From positions 1,674,001 through 1,738,000 of the forward strand of contig NZ_CP146614.1 of the NCBI RefSeq assembly GCF_037094685.1: a DNA stretch of 64,000 bases. Direction: 5' to 3'. The notes beneath the pieces are model-generated. The model saw nothing but the letters and a program-made list of their open reading frames with translations, had not been told where the DNA came from and searched no databases. Below, one piece after another: positions 53,596 through 62,437 of the stretch. The stretch comes from Massilia sp. METH4. GTDB taxonomy: Bacteria; Pseudomonadota; Gammaproteobacteria; Burkholderiales; Burkholderiaceae_D. The stretch's first letter is position 1, and each line of letters opens with the position of its first letter. The position numbers and the translations under genes are program-made.

Positions 53596-55134
53596 CTAGA
53601 TTTTCTGCAGCCCGTGAAGGCGGATATGGTCGATCAATTCGCGGTTCGACGGCAGGCCGCGCAGCATCTTGCGCGTGAGCTCGGCGGCTTCGCGGAAGTA
53701 GCCGTCGGCGCTGTTGCCATCGGAATCGCGCCGCGTGATGCGTTCGCGGTCGGGTGCAAAACCCATCCCGTACAGCACATACTGCCAGCTGGCGGACGGG
53801 AACACCTCCTCGATGCGGTTGAAGTCCAGGCGCGAGGGCGGCCGGTGCCGCCACAGCGTCAGCAACTCCCGCAACCGGGGAGGAATCGTGTCGGCACGGC
53901 GGTTGTCGTGCCAATACCCGGAGTCCGCACGCGTACTCAATACGTAGTGCAGCTTCAGGAATTCGATCACGCGCTCCCAGCGATACGTGAACGCATCGTT
54001 GAAGCGGCGCGCCACGATATCCATGGCCGCGCGGGTGGCGGGCAGGTCGTCGCTCACCATCGCCGCGGACATTTCCACCAGCGCCAGCGCGGAAGCCTCC
54101 AGCGGCTCGATGAAGCCGGCGGAAAGGCCGATCGCCACCACATTGCGGTGCCAGAATTCCTCGCGGTAGCCGGGCTGGAACGTCAGCTTGCGCGGCGCCG
54201 GCATCTCCTTATTTCCAACAGTCGCCACATAGGCGCGCAGGTCGGCCTCGGCCTGTTCGTCGCTCGTATGCGCGCTGGAGTACACGTGGCCGATGCCGCG
54301 CCGGGTCGGCAGGCCGATATCCCAGATCCAGCCGGCGCGCTGCGCGGTGGACGTGGTCTGCGAGGCGATTGGACTGTCCGCATGTTCGTACGGCACCTGC
54401 ACGGCCAGCGCGCTGTCGTTGAACAGTACGTCCTTGCGGTGCAGCAGCGGCACGCCGTAGTGGCCCCCCAGCAGCAGCGATTGCATGCCGGTGCAATCGA
54501 TGAACAGGTCGCCCTCCAGGTCGCCGTGCGCCTTTGTCCGCAAGGAAGCGACATCGCCGTTCTCATGGCTGTGCACCGCCGTGACGTGGTCTGGCACATG
54601 CCGCACACCCAGCATTTCCAGGCAGTGCTTGCGCAGGAAGATGCCGAACTTGCCCGCGTCGAGGTGGTAGCCGTAGTTGGCCACCGCCGCGAATTCCGGC
54701 GTGGCCGGCTGCTTCGGCGCCCGGCCGTGCACGCACAGGTGCGGCTGGAAGCTCACCAGGTCGGCAAACGGCACGTTCGCAAAATCGCGCTGCCAGCGCG
54801 CCACCAGGTCGGCCTCGCCGAACCCCTGCGGCAGCACGAACGGGTGGAAGTAGTAATCCTCGGCCCCGCCCCCCGCGCGCCAGCCGTTGAAGCGGGAGCC
54901 CTGCTTGAACGAGGCATCGCATTCGCGGAAGAAGGCCGACTCGGAAACGCCGATCCGGTGCAGCGTGTCGCGCATGGACGGCCAGGTCCCTTCGCCCACG
55001 CCGATCGGCGGCACGTCCGGCGACTCGACCAGCGTAACCTGGAGCGCCGGGTGGTCGGCCGCGATGACGCCGGCCGTCAGCCAGCCGGCCGATCCGCCGC
55101 CGACGATGACCACATGCTGGACAGGCTGGGACAT
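53596..55134 (-). CDS. Flavin-dependent halogenase 2, variant WxWxIG motif
   Basis: 512 residues. GGGSAGWLTAGVIAADHP FAD motif at about 12-29, GVGEGTWPSMRDTL, the lysine in ASFKQGSRFNGWR, and SAGFIEPLEASALAL with the catalytic glutamate. The canonical WxWxIP is WIWDIG here: the final proline is replaced. First enzyme gene after the receptor (131 bp gap). It may differ in substrate or be less active than halogenase 1. Confidence 0.85.
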   Translation of the reverse strand: MSQPVQHVVIVGGGSAGWLTAGVIAADHPALQVTLVESPDVPPIGVGEGTWPSMRDTLHRIGVSESAFFRECDASFKQGSRFNGWRAGGGAEDYYFHPFVLPQGFGEADLVARWQRDFANVPFADLVSFQPHLCVHGRAPKQPATPEFAAVANYGYHLDAGKFGIFLRKHCLEMLGVRHVPDHVTAVHSHENGDVASLRTKAHGDLEGDLFIDCTGMQSLLLGGHYGVPLLHRKDVLFNDSALAVQVPYEHADSPIASQTTSTAQRAGWIWDIGLPTRRGIGHVYSSAHTSDEQAEADLRAYVATVGNKEMPAPRKLTFQPGYREEFWHRNVVAIGLSAGFIEPLEASALALVEMSAAMVSDDLPATRAAMDIVARRFNDAFTYRWERVIEFLKLHYVLSTRADSGYWHDNRRADTIPPRLRELLTLWRHRPPSRLDFNRIEEVFPSASWQYVLYGMGFAPDRERITRRDSDGNSADGYFREAAELTRKMLRGLPSNRELIDHIRLHGLQKI

Positions 55135-55265
55135 AGGTTTCCTGAGATGGTTCCTGAGTGCAAATCAGGCAATTAGTCTAACCGAAAAACTAACCCTGAA
55201 AAGAAAAATCGGAGTGGCTCCGCGGGCGCTGGAGCCACTCCCCCCTCATAGTATGAAAACGATCG

Positions 55266-58253
55266 TCAAAACTTGTAGCGCAGACCCAACATATAGCGCG
55301 GGCCGGACTGCTGGGCTTCGACCAGCATGCGCTCGTGACGGCCGTGCTGGCGCGTCGTTTCATTGGTCAGGTTGATGCCTTCGAACTGCAGCGACAGCTG
55401 CGGCGTGATGGCATAGCCGATCGACAGGTCGAACTGGCCATAGTCTTCGGTGTACTTCGGGTTCGGGCCGGCGGCGTCGAACGTGGAGTTCAGGAACTTG
55501 TCGCGCCAGTTGTAGGCCGCGCGGATCGTCCACTTTGCATCCTCGTAGATGCCGACGAGGTTCGCCGAATCGGACAGGCCCACCAGCGCGAACTGCTCGC
55601 CGATGCCGGCATTGTCGAAGCCCAGGCCCGAGTCGACATACGTGTAGTTGGCCGAGATGCCGAAACCGGTATTGCCGAACATGTGCTGCACGTTCACTTC
55701 CAGTCCCTTCAGGTCGGCCTTCTTCTGGTTCGAGAAGGTGGTGATCCTGAAATTGGCGACCGGATCGCCCGGCTGGCCGACGATGGTGCCGGTGGGGTTG
55801 CCGGCGCCGTCGTCCGGCCCGCGCGTGACGCCCGGCGCGGTCGGACGGTTGCGGAAGATGTAGTTGCGGATGCAGGTCGTGTTCGCCGTCGTGCAGCCGC
55901 TGGCAATGGCCTCGTTCCACAGCGCGCCGCCCACCGGCGTGTGCAGGTTGAACGGGGTGGCATCGATCTTCGACTGGCCCGCGTAGTTTTCCAGGTTCTT
56001 CTTGAAGAAGCCGAGCGCGAAGAAGTTCTGCTTGCCGTAATACCACTCGTAGGACAGGTCGAGGTTCTTCGACTTTACCGGCTTGAGCGCCGGGTTGCCC
56101 GCGGTGCCGGTGCCGCCGTCCAGGCGCGCCAGGTTGTCGAGCACCGTTCCGCCCTGGATCTGGTCGTAGCGCGGCCGGCCGATGGTTTCCCCGTAGGAGA
56201 CGCGCAGCTTCATGTCCGGGCGCAGCTCGATATCGCTGTCGATGCTCGGCAGCAGGTGGTGGTATTTGCCGGTCAGCGTGGTGAAGTCCTGGGGGCCTTT
56301 CGTCACCGTGAATTCGTTCTGCGATATCCACTCGATGCCGGTGGCGGTCTGCACCAGCGCCGTCGATACCACGTCGGTCTTCTCGTAGCGCAGGCCGATC
56401 GCGGTGTGGATCGGCAGGGCCGTGTCCCAGTCGGTGTTCAGTTGCAGGTACAGCGCCTTCGACTTTTCCCGCGTGCGCTGGTCGGTATCCCAGGTGGGCT
56501 TGACCGTGTACAGGTCAGGCCGGCCGGATGCCTTGATGGCCAGGTCGCGTACTTCCCCGAAGTCGAAGGTATGGAAGTTGTTGAACAGGTTCGGGTTGCC
56601 CGAGCCGTCGATCTTGTCGAAGTAGCCGCGCACGGTTTCCGGATGCCACACGCTGCTCGGGTAATCGGCCGGGCTGGTGGCGCCGGTCCAGGTGTCCCGC
56701 TGCATCGTGGAGAACGCGGAGCGATTGTTGACTTCCGTGGCCGAGAGACCGAAGTTCAGCTGCGAATTTTCCATCAGCTTCAGGCGGCCCTTCAATTGCG
56801 CCTGGTCGATTTCCCCCTTCATGTAGCCGTTGCGGAACGCCGAGCCGGTGACTTGCTGCCGCGCGCGGTTGAAGTCGGCACCCCTGATCGACAGTACGGG
56901 GAAATCCTGCGTGAAGTCGGCCGTGGTGTCGCCGCGGCTGAACGACGCGGTACCCAGCACGTTGTCCGAACCCCACGGGCTGTCGGCCTGCGATTCGGCG
57001 GTGGAGTGGTGGATGTCGAATTCGAAGCGCAGGCCGCTGTTCACCTTCCACAGGGCGTTGAAGCCCAGGGAATTGTTTTCGCTCACGGTGGCGAAGTCGG
57101 CGCCGCCCATGGCGATGTCGCTGCTGGCATCGGGCAGGAATTCCGTGTAGACGAGTGGCGCGGCGGCGGGGCCGTTCGTCCAGTTCGAAGCGGAGGCACC
57201 GAAGCTGAACCAGGCCGACAGGTCTTGCCGCCGCGTGTGGATCTTGTTCTGCGAGTACGTGTAGTCAAGCGTGGTGGTGATGTCCTTGCGGGGGGCGAAC
57301 TGGAACGTGAGCTGGCCGTTGGTGCGCTCGCGCTGCACGCCGGAGAAGGCGTAGTTCAGGTTCTGGGGCACCGAGTAGACATCGTTCGGGCCGGGGCGGT
57401 TCGTGATGTTCTCCGAGCCCGGCGCGCCCGGCTGCGGGATCGTGCCCCAGACGGTCGAACTGCCCGGGTACGGGCCCTTCCAGCCGCTGGAGACGGATGC
57501 CGTGTTGTAGCCCAGGTTGCGCTCCTGGTAGCTGCCGGTAATCGCCACGCCGAACATATTGTCGTTCCACGTGTTGCTGTAGATGCCCGAAATCTCGGGC
57601 GTGACGCGGTCGCCGGACTTCACGTCGCCAGGCAGGTTGGACGACGACTTGTCGTACACGCCCTTGATCCCCACGCCGGCCTGCAGGCCTGGGCGGTCGA
57701 GCGGGCGCGCAGTCATCACGTTCAGCGTGGCACCGATGCCGCCGGTGGGCGTCTCCGCGCGGCTGGTCTTGTAGACCTGGATCTGCGACACGGCTTCCGA
57801 AGCAAGGTTGGCGAAGTCGAATGCGCGGCCATTCAGGTCGCCCAGGTTCGAGGTCGGCATCTGGCGGCCATTGAGCAGCACCATGTTGAAGTCGGGCCCC
57901 ACGCCGCGCACGGTGACTTTCGAACCTTCGCCGATCGAACGGTCGATGGAGACACCGGAGATGCGCTGCAGCGATTCGGCCAGGTTCGTATCGGGGAACT
58001 TGCCGATGTCCTCGGCCACGATGCCGTCGACGATACCATCGGAATTGCGCTTCAGGTTCAGCGACGATTGCATCGATGCGCGAATGCCCGTCACCACCAC
58101 CGCCTGGATCGGCTGCGACGAAGACGGGTCGGCGCCCTGGGCTTGCGCCGGCCCCTGCGCCACCTCCTGCGCGAGCGCCGGCAGGGCCGCGGCGGCGCAC
58201 GCGCCGGATACCGCGAGGGCGATCAGTTTCACTTTGGTCTTGGGGTATTGCAT
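55266..58253 (-). CDS. TonB-dependent receptor
   Basis: 995 residues: signal peptide (VKLIALAVSGACAAAALPALAQ), then QAVVVTGIRASMQSSLNLKRNSDGIVDGIVAEDIGKFPDTNLAESLQRISGVSI, the plug of the Caulobacter/Xanthomonas-type receptors that import carbohydrates and related compounds. A long beta-barrel follows, ending YMLGLRYKF with the terminal aromatic for BAM. AGGAG start at 58253. Transcribed leftward from a good promoter with a LacI-type operator just downstream; heads the halogenase locus. Confidence 0.93.
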   Translation of the reverse strand: MQYPKTKVKLIALAVSGACAAAALPALAQEVAQGPAQAQGADPSSSQPIQAVVVTGIRASMQSSLNLKRNSDGIVDGIVAEDIGKFPDTNLAESLQRISGVSIDRSIGEGSKVTVRGVGPDFNMVLLNGRQMPTSNLGDLNGRAFDFANLASEAVSQIQVYKTSRAETPTGGIGATLNVMTARPLDRPGLQAGVGIKGVYDKSSSNLPGDVKSGDRVTPEISGIYSNTWNDNMFGVAITGSYQERNLGYNTASVSSGWKGPYPGSSTVWGTIPQPGAPGSENITNRPGPNDVYSVPQNLNYAFSGVQRERTNGQLTFQFAPRKDITTTLDYTYSQNKIHTRRQDLSAWFSFGASASNWTNGPAAAPLVYTEFLPDASSDIAMGGADFATVSENNSLGFNALWKVNSGLRFEFDIHHSTAESQADSPWGSDNVLGTASFSRGDTTADFTQDFPVLSIRGADFNRARQQVTGSAFRNGYMKGEIDQAQLKGRLKLMENSQLNFGLSATEVNNRSAFSTMQRDTWTGATSPADYPSSVWHPETVRGYFDKIDGSGNPNLFNNFHTFDFGEVRDLAIKASGRPDLYTVKPTWDTDQRTREKSKALYLQLNTDWDTALPIHTAIGLRYEKTDVVSTALVQTATGIEWISQNEFTVTKGPQDFTTLTGKYHHLLPSIDSDIELRPDMKLRVSYGETIGRPRYDQIQGGTVLDNLARLDGGTGTAGNPALKPVKSKNLDLSYEWYYGKQNFFALGFFKKNLENYAGQSKIDATPFNLHTPVGGALWNEAIASGCTTANTTCIRNYIFRNRPTAPGVTRGPDDGAGNPTGTIVGQPGDPVANFRITTFSNQKKADLKGLEVNVQHMFGNTGFGISANYTYVDSGLGFDNAGIGEQFALVGLSDSANLVGIYEDAKWTIRAAYNWRDKFLNSTFDAAGPNPKYTEDYGQFDLSIGYAITPQLSLQFEGINLTNETTRQHGRHERMLVEAQQSGPRYMLGLRYKF

Positions 58254-58290
58254 GTGGTCTCCTGTGTTCTTATGGTTTTTGCCCAGAATA

Positions 58291-58304
58291 TGGAAACGTT
58301 TCCA
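58291..58304. promoter_or_regulatory. Perfect LacI-type operator TGGAAACGTTTCCA
   Basis: 14-bp perfect palindrome with the central CG typical of LacI/GalR sites, 38 bp before the receptor ATG and just downstream of the -10 box, the classical repressor position. The 596-bp gap 58254-58849 holds this, a second copy at 58527, a promoter, and no gene I can support. Confidence 0.82.
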
Positions 58305-58318
58305 TTTCCGCTTGGAAG

Positions 58319-58347
58319 ATGGTAGGGCCGGCTGTTTGCGTTGTCAA
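58319..58347 (-). promoter_or_regulatory. Sigma70-type promoter of the TonB receptor operon
   Basis: On the minus strand TTGACA (58347-58342), 17-bp spacer, TACCAT (58324-58319). Start of transcription is expected near 58312, so the operator at 58291-58304 falls at about +8 to +21. Confidence 0.7.
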
Positions 58348-58526
58348 TCCGAATACATTTCCTGGTTGTTGCTGCTGTGGTGAAACTGCCGTGCCAGTGC
58401 GCGCTGGACGGCGCAGGTGATCGCCTTCCATTCGCCATGGCGGCATGCCGTCGCGCATCTCGCCATCGGGGTCGCCGTTCCTTCATTGCCGTGGTGGCGG
58501 GCGCATGCAAGATGAATGACGCTAGA

Positions 58527-58540
58527 TGGTAACGTTTCCA
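58527..58540. promoter_or_regulatory. Second LacI-type operator TGGTAACGTTTCCA
   Basis: 13 of 14 positions agree with the operator at 58291. The centres are 236 bp apart, a spacing compatible with DNA looping; it is also upstream of the divergent persulfide dioxygenase gene. Confidence 0.6.
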
Positions 58541-58849
58541 CTTTCCGGCCGCAATGCGCACCGCAGCATGCGTTGCGTTCCTGTCACATAAGGAGCAAGC
58601 CTCCCCGGCGCGGCGCACACGACATCGCGCCATTCCTTGTACGCATGCGCTGGCGGCCGATGCTCCTGGCGCTGCGTCAATTCGCTGCTCACCTGTACGG
58701 CGGCGTGGAGCGGCCGGTGGCGCGCGGTTCCCGTACCGGCAACGATGCACGGCGAGATGGCGCGACCGGCGTGATGCCCGCTTGCTAGAATGACGGATCC
58801 TCACCCCCAGCGCCCGGCTCACGAGGCCGGCCGTTCGAACGGAGCCACC

Positions 58850-59917
58850 ATGATCTTCCGCCAGTTATTCGATCCCACTTCATCGACTTACACGTACCTG
58901 CTCGCCGACGGCGGCGAAGCGCTGCTGATCGATCCCGTCTACGAACAGGTGCCGCGCGACCTCGCGCTGCTGCAGGAACTCGGCCTGGAGCTGCTGGCCA
59001 CGCTCGACACGCACGTGCATGCCGACCACGTGACGGGCGCATGGCGCCTGCGGCAGCGCTGCGGCAGCCGCATTGCCCTGGCCGAGGCGGCAGGCGCCGA
59101 GCTGGTGGACCGCCCATTGCGGCATGGCGACCGCATCGGCTTCGGCAGCCGCCATCTCACCGTGCGGGCGACACCGGGCCACACGAACGGCTGCCTGACC
59201 TACGTGCTCGATGACGAAAGCATGGCCTTCACGGGCGACAGCCTGCTGATCCGCGGTTGCGGCCGCACCGACTTCCAGCAGGGCAGCCCGCAGCAGTTGT
59301 TCGCGTCCGTGCGCGAGCAGATCCTGTCGCTGCCCGGCGATTGCCTGCTGTACCCGGCGCACGATTACCGCGGCATTACCGTCACCAGCGTGGCCGAGGA
59401 ACGCCGTTTCAATCCGCGGCTGGGTGGTGAGGTGGACGTGGGCGATTTCACCGGCCATATGAACAACCTGAACCTGCCGCATCCGAAGATGATCGCGGTG
59501 GCCGTTCCCGCCAACCTGCGCTGCGGCCAGCCGGAAGGGGGCCAGGTGCCGGACGAGACGCCCGGCTGGGCGCCGCTCACGCTGCGCTTTTCCGGCGTGT
59601 GGGAGATCGAGCCGATGGCGCTGCTCGAGCATGGCGCGCAGGCGCAGATCGTGGACGTGCGCGAAGCGCCCGAATTCATCGACCAGCTGGGCCACCTGCC
59701 CGGCGCGCGGCTGCTGCCGCTGTCGCAGCTGAAGGACCACTTGCAGGAGCTGGACAAGGAAAAACCCGTGGTGGCGGTGTGCCGCTCCGGCGTGCGCTCG
59801 GCGCAGGCTTGCGTGCTGCTGGCCAAGGCAGGGTTCGGGCAGGTGGCGAACCTGGCGGGCGGCATGCTGCGCTGGAAGGATGAGGGGATGCCGGTGGCGG
59901 ATCCGCAGACGGCGTGA
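58850..59917 (+). CDS. Persulfide dioxygenase-rhodanese fusion
   Basis: 355 residues from ATG 58850 (GGAG). Residues 1-235 are an ETHE1-type metallo-beta-lactamase domain: THVHADHVTGA (H55, H57, D59, H60), TPGHTNGC, GDSLLIRGCGRTDFQ, and AHDYRGITVTSVAEERRFNPRL. Residues 265-355 are a rhodanese with active-site C311 in VVAVCRSGVRS. Such fusions oxidise glutathione persulfide to sulfite and shuttle sulfane sulfur to thiosulfate, in sulfide detoxification. Its TGA overlaps the GTG of the GNAT gene. Confidence 0.9.
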   Translation: MIFRQLFDPTSSTYTYLLADGGEALLIDPVYEQVPRDLALLQELGLELLATLDTHVHADHVTGAWRLRQRCGSRIALAEAAGAELVDRPLRHGDRIGFGSRHLTVRATPGHTNGCLTYVLDDESMAFTGDSLLIRGCGRTDFQQGSPQQLFASVREQILSLPGDCLLYPAHDYRGITVTSVAEERRFNPRLGGEVDVGDFTGHMNNLNLPHPKMIAVAVPANLRCGQPEGGQVPDETPGWAPLTLRFSGVWEIEPMALLEHGAQAQIVDVREAPEFIDQLGHLPGARLLPLSQLKDHLQELDKEKPVVAVCRSGVRSAQACVLLAKAGFGQVANLAGGMLRWKDEGMPVADPQTA

Positions 59918-60474
59918 CCGTGGGCAGCGGCGGCCCGCACGGCTTCCACATCGCACAGGAAGCACGGCTCACGGCACGCGAGCTGGCAACTTGCGATTTC
60001 TCGTTCGACGTGAGCGAGGAAGCCGTGCCGCCATTCGACGGCAACGATATCGTCAACGTGGTGCAGGTCGCGCCATACCGCAAGGCCTACGACAGCGACG
60101 GCGAGCTGGAACCGGCGGACGGCCAGTTCCTGTTCGCGGCGCGTGACGCGGGAAGGGTATGCGGCTATGTCATCGTCTCGCACGCGTGGAACCATTTCTG
60201 CCAGGTCGACGACCTGGCCGTGGACTGCGGCATGCGCCGTCGCGGGCTGGGTGTGCAACTGCTGGATACCGCGCGGGCCTGGGCGGCGGCCCGGGGCCTT
60301 CCCGGCATGCGGCTGGAAACGCAGTCGAACAACGTTCCGGCCTGCCGCTTGTACGCACGGTACGGTTTCCAGCTCGGCGGGCATGATCGCCACCTGTACA
60401 GCACCTTGCTGTTGCCGCAACGGGAAACGGCGCTGTACTGGTACCTCTTTTTCGCCGGGAATCAGTGCGGCTGA
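59914..60474 (+). CDS. Streptothricin-acetyltransferase-like GNAT
   Basis: 186 residues from a GTG overlapping the upstream stop. Acetyl-CoA site VDDLAVDCGMRRRGLGVQLLDTA (R-x-x-G-x-G). The C-terminal half, GMRLETQSNNVPACRLYARYGFQLGGHDRHLY...ETALYWYLFF, follows the Sat/SatA pattern (ETQNNNVAAC-FY---GF-IGG-D---Y, ending AIYWYL-F) closely. Members acetylate the beta-lysine amine of streptothricin. Coupling to a sulfur enzyme is unexpected; a housekeeping amine substrate is also possible. Confidence 0.8.
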   Translation: MTVGSGGPHGFHIAQEARLTARELATCDFSFDVSEEAVPPFDGNDIVNVVQVAPYRKAYDSDGELEPADGQFLFAARDAGRVCGYVIVSHAWNHFCQVDDLAVDCGMRRRGLGVQLLDTARAWAAARGLPGMRLETQSNNVPACRLYARYGFQLGGHDRHLYSTLLLPQRETALYWYLFFAGNQCG

Positions 60475-60490
60475 ACCGTCTGCCATACTC

Positions 60491-61336
60491 ATGAAATCCG
60501 CTCTTTCCCCTACCACCGCCCTGTTGATCGGCTGCCTGTCGGTGGCGCCGGCAGCCCATGCCGCGGCAAGCGATGCCTGCCCGGCCAACGTCACCGCCGC
60601 CGTCGCGAAGAGCGCCGGCATTGCGCTGAAAGGCGGTGCCGTGGTTGCTTCGTCCACCTGCAGATCGTGGCCGCACGATCGCGACAAGCTGCTGTCGGCC
60701 TTCGCATTCGGCACGGCAGGCGAGGACGAAAAGCTGCTGGTGGTGGCGATGGTGGACGCGAAGACCGGGCAAGTCGTCGCCAGCCACGAAAGCGCGGTCA
60801 CCGAGGATGCGGCAGTGGCGTTCGGCGAGCGCAGCCTGGCCATCGATACCGCGCCCTACCAGCTCTCGGGAACCGTGCGGGCTTTTGGCGTGCGCTTCAA
60901 CAGCGATGCGCGCGGCGCCAGCTGTGCCGACGGCAGCTGGGGCGACGAGCTGACGCTCTTCATTCGCGAAGGCCACACGCTGCGGCCCGTCCTCGAAGGC
61001 CTTGCCATGACGCGCGCCGAGGCCCGCAAGGGCTGCTTCGGCAACGCCGCGCAGGAACTGGTCTACGACGAAGCAAAGCTTTCCGTGGGCCTGGCGAAGA
61101 CGAGCTCCCACGGCTTCGCGGACTTGATCGTGAGTGCGCGCATCAGCCGGGAAGCGAACGAGGGCTCACGTACCGAGCCCAAGGTCGAGCCGAAGGTCGA
61201 GCCGAAGGTTGAGCCGAAGGTTGAGCCGAAGGTTGAGCCGAAGGTTGAGCGATACACGCTGCGCTACGACGGCGGCGCCTACCGGTCCGGCGGGAAGATG
61301 CCGTGGTGGCTGGCCTGGTTCCCGCCGAATGGCTGA
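60491..61336 (+). CDS. Secreted protein with (EPKV)n repeat tail
   Basis: 281 residues: signal peptide MKSALSPTTALLIGCLSVAPAAHA, an alpha/beta domain with four or five cysteines (DACPANVT, STCRSWPHD, GASCADGSW, KGCFGNA), then six EPKV repeats (about 229-252) and a basic-aromatic end. The middle resembles no family I know. Periplasmic or surface; the repeats may span the cell wall, as TonB-like Pro-Lys/Glu-Pro linkers do. Confidence 0.65.
   Translation: MKSALSPTTALLIGCLSVAPAAHAAASDACPANVTAAVAKSAGIALKGGAVVASSTCRSWPHDRDKLLSAFAFGTAGEDEKLLVVAMVDAKTGQVVASHESAVTEDAAVAFGERSLAIDTAPYQLSGTVRAFGVRFNSDARGASCADGSWGDELTLFIREGHTLRPVLEGLAMTRAEARKGCFGNAAQELVYDEAKLSVGLAKTSSHGFADLIVSARISREANEGSRTEPKVEPKVEPKVEPKVEPKVEPKVERYTLRYDGGAYRSGGKMPWWLAWFPPNG
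61175..61246 (+). repeat. 12-bp tandem repeat, six copies, in coding sequence
   Basis: Six copies of GAGCCGAAGGT(T/C), encoding EPKV each time. The last four copies are identical, suggesting recent expansion; copy number could vary between strains without changing frame. Confidence 0.9.
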
Positions 61337-61354
61337 GCATTGCCGGGCTTCCGG

Positions 61355-61540
61355 TCAGCGCATGGCAAGCCAGTAGAACATCTTCGCCGTCTCGCCTGGA
61401 ACCGTGCGGCGCTCCGGCGCTGCGGCACTGTCAACGTTCGCTTCTTCGCCTGTCTCGCGCGCCGGCGGCTGGGCCGGTGGTTCACTCTTTTCCAACGGTT
61501 CCGCTGCGCCCGGCAGGGGCGCCATGACGTGTTCGTTCAT
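61355..61540 (-). CDS. Small hypothetical protein, 61 aa
   Basis: From ATG 61540 with a good CGGGAGAG site: MNEHVMAPLPGAAEPLEKSEPPAQ, proline- and alanine-rich, disordered, ending ETAKMFYWLAMR. Convergent with the repeat-tail gene. No family recognised. Confidence 0.45.
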   Translation of the reverse strand: MNEHVMAPLPGAAEPLEKSEPPAQPPARETGEEANVDSAAAPERRTVPGETAKMFYWLAMR

Positions 61541-61602
61541 TTTTCTCTCCCGTGAGGCAATGCGCTGCCATCGGACCGGGCACCTTGCGGCGGCCATCCT
61601 TG

Positions 61603-61644
61603 AAATCCAGTATACCGGACAGATCGTTCTTGTATACTGGATTT
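61603..61644. promoter_or_regulatory. 13-bp perfect inverted repeat AAATCCAGTATAC-N16-GTATACTGGATTT
   Basis: Perfect 13-bp arms 16 bp apart, ending in a T-run, in the gap between the 61-aa gene and the XRE-cupin gene. The GTATAC cores resemble GntR/TetR-type half-sites; a lone AGTATAC also occurs at 62387, just before the XRE-cupin start. It could instead be a weak terminator. Confidence 0.5.
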
Positions 61645-61722
61645 TTGTAGCGTTTTTTCAACAGGAGCAGTGGTGCGCAGGAAAAGCGGATGCGCCGCGG
61701 TGCGCGACACGCCATGCTTCAC

Positions 61723-61766
<44 letters not shown>

Positions 61767-61798
61767 AGGACGAGCCTTGTCGGCCATCCGCGGGCGGA

Positions 61799-62380
61799 TC
61801 AACGTTCGACGATGGCCCTTGGAACGATGGGTGCCTGCATGACCTGGGCGATCAGGTAACGGGCAGCAGTGGTGCCGGGGTTGTGGTAGGTGCTCGGTTC
61901 GTCGAGGCGCATGAGGAGGCAGTCGCCGGCGACCAGTTCCCAGCGGCTGGCGCCGACCGTGATTTCCATCTGGCCTTCGATCATCCACAGTTGCCGGTCG
62001 ATGTCGTGCGACGACGTTTCATAGGCGACCCGGGAGCCGGCCGGAAACGTGATCTCGACCAGCTGGATCGACGACGGCACGGTGGGCGACAAGGTGCGGC
62101 GCACATAGCCGGAGGCGGGATCGGTCCACACCGGCTGCTCGCCGGCACGCGCGATGGGCGACGAGACATCGGCCGGCTTTTCGAACAGCGAAGCGACCGG
62201 CACGCCGAGGGCGGCGGCCAGCTTGTCGAGCACCGTGGCGGTCGCGCTGCTCTCGCCACGTTCGATCAGCGAGATGTTCGAGCGGCTCACGCCGCTCTGT
62301 TCCGCCAGCACCGCCAGGGTCATGGCGCGAGCGCCGCGCAGCTCGCGCAGGCGGTGGGCGATGATTTGATTGATATCCAT
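61799..62380 (-). CDS. XRE-cupin regulator (PuuR-like)
   Basis: 193 residues from ATG 62380: MDINQIIAHRLRELRGARAMTLAVLAEQSGVSRSNISLIERGESSATATVLDKLAAALGV is a Cro-type HTH, and the C-terminal half is a cupin (SSIQLVEITFPAGSRVAYETSSHDIDRQLWMIEGQMEITVGASRWELVAGDCLLM). Such proteins sense small ligands and repress neighbouring catabolic genes. No catabolic operon is adjacent; target unknown. Confidence 0.9.
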   Translation of the reverse strand: MDINQIIAHRLRELRGARAMTLAVLAEQSGVSRSNISLIERGESSATATVLDKLAAALGVPVASLFEKPADVSSPIARAGEQPVWTDPASGYVRRTLSPTVPSSIQLVEITFPAGSRVAYETSSHDIDRQLWMIEGQMEITVGASRWELVAGDCLLMRLDEPSTYHNPGTTAARYLIAQVMQAPIVPRAIVER

Positions 62381-62437
62381 GCGGCGGAGTATACAGCCGT
62401 GCCGCCGCGCCGCCATCCACCGCACTACAATGACGCC

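Noticed and set aside
53458..55176. 572-codon plus-strand frame opposite halogenase 2
   Set aside because: Shadow of a gene with clear catalytic motifs.
55335..58325. 996-codon plus-strand frame opposite the TonB receptor
   Set aside because: Shadow frame; the minus strand has signal peptide, plug and barrel.
58229..58822. 197-codon minus-strand frame upstream of the TonB receptor
   Set aside because: It reads through both LacI operators and the promoter and has no family features.
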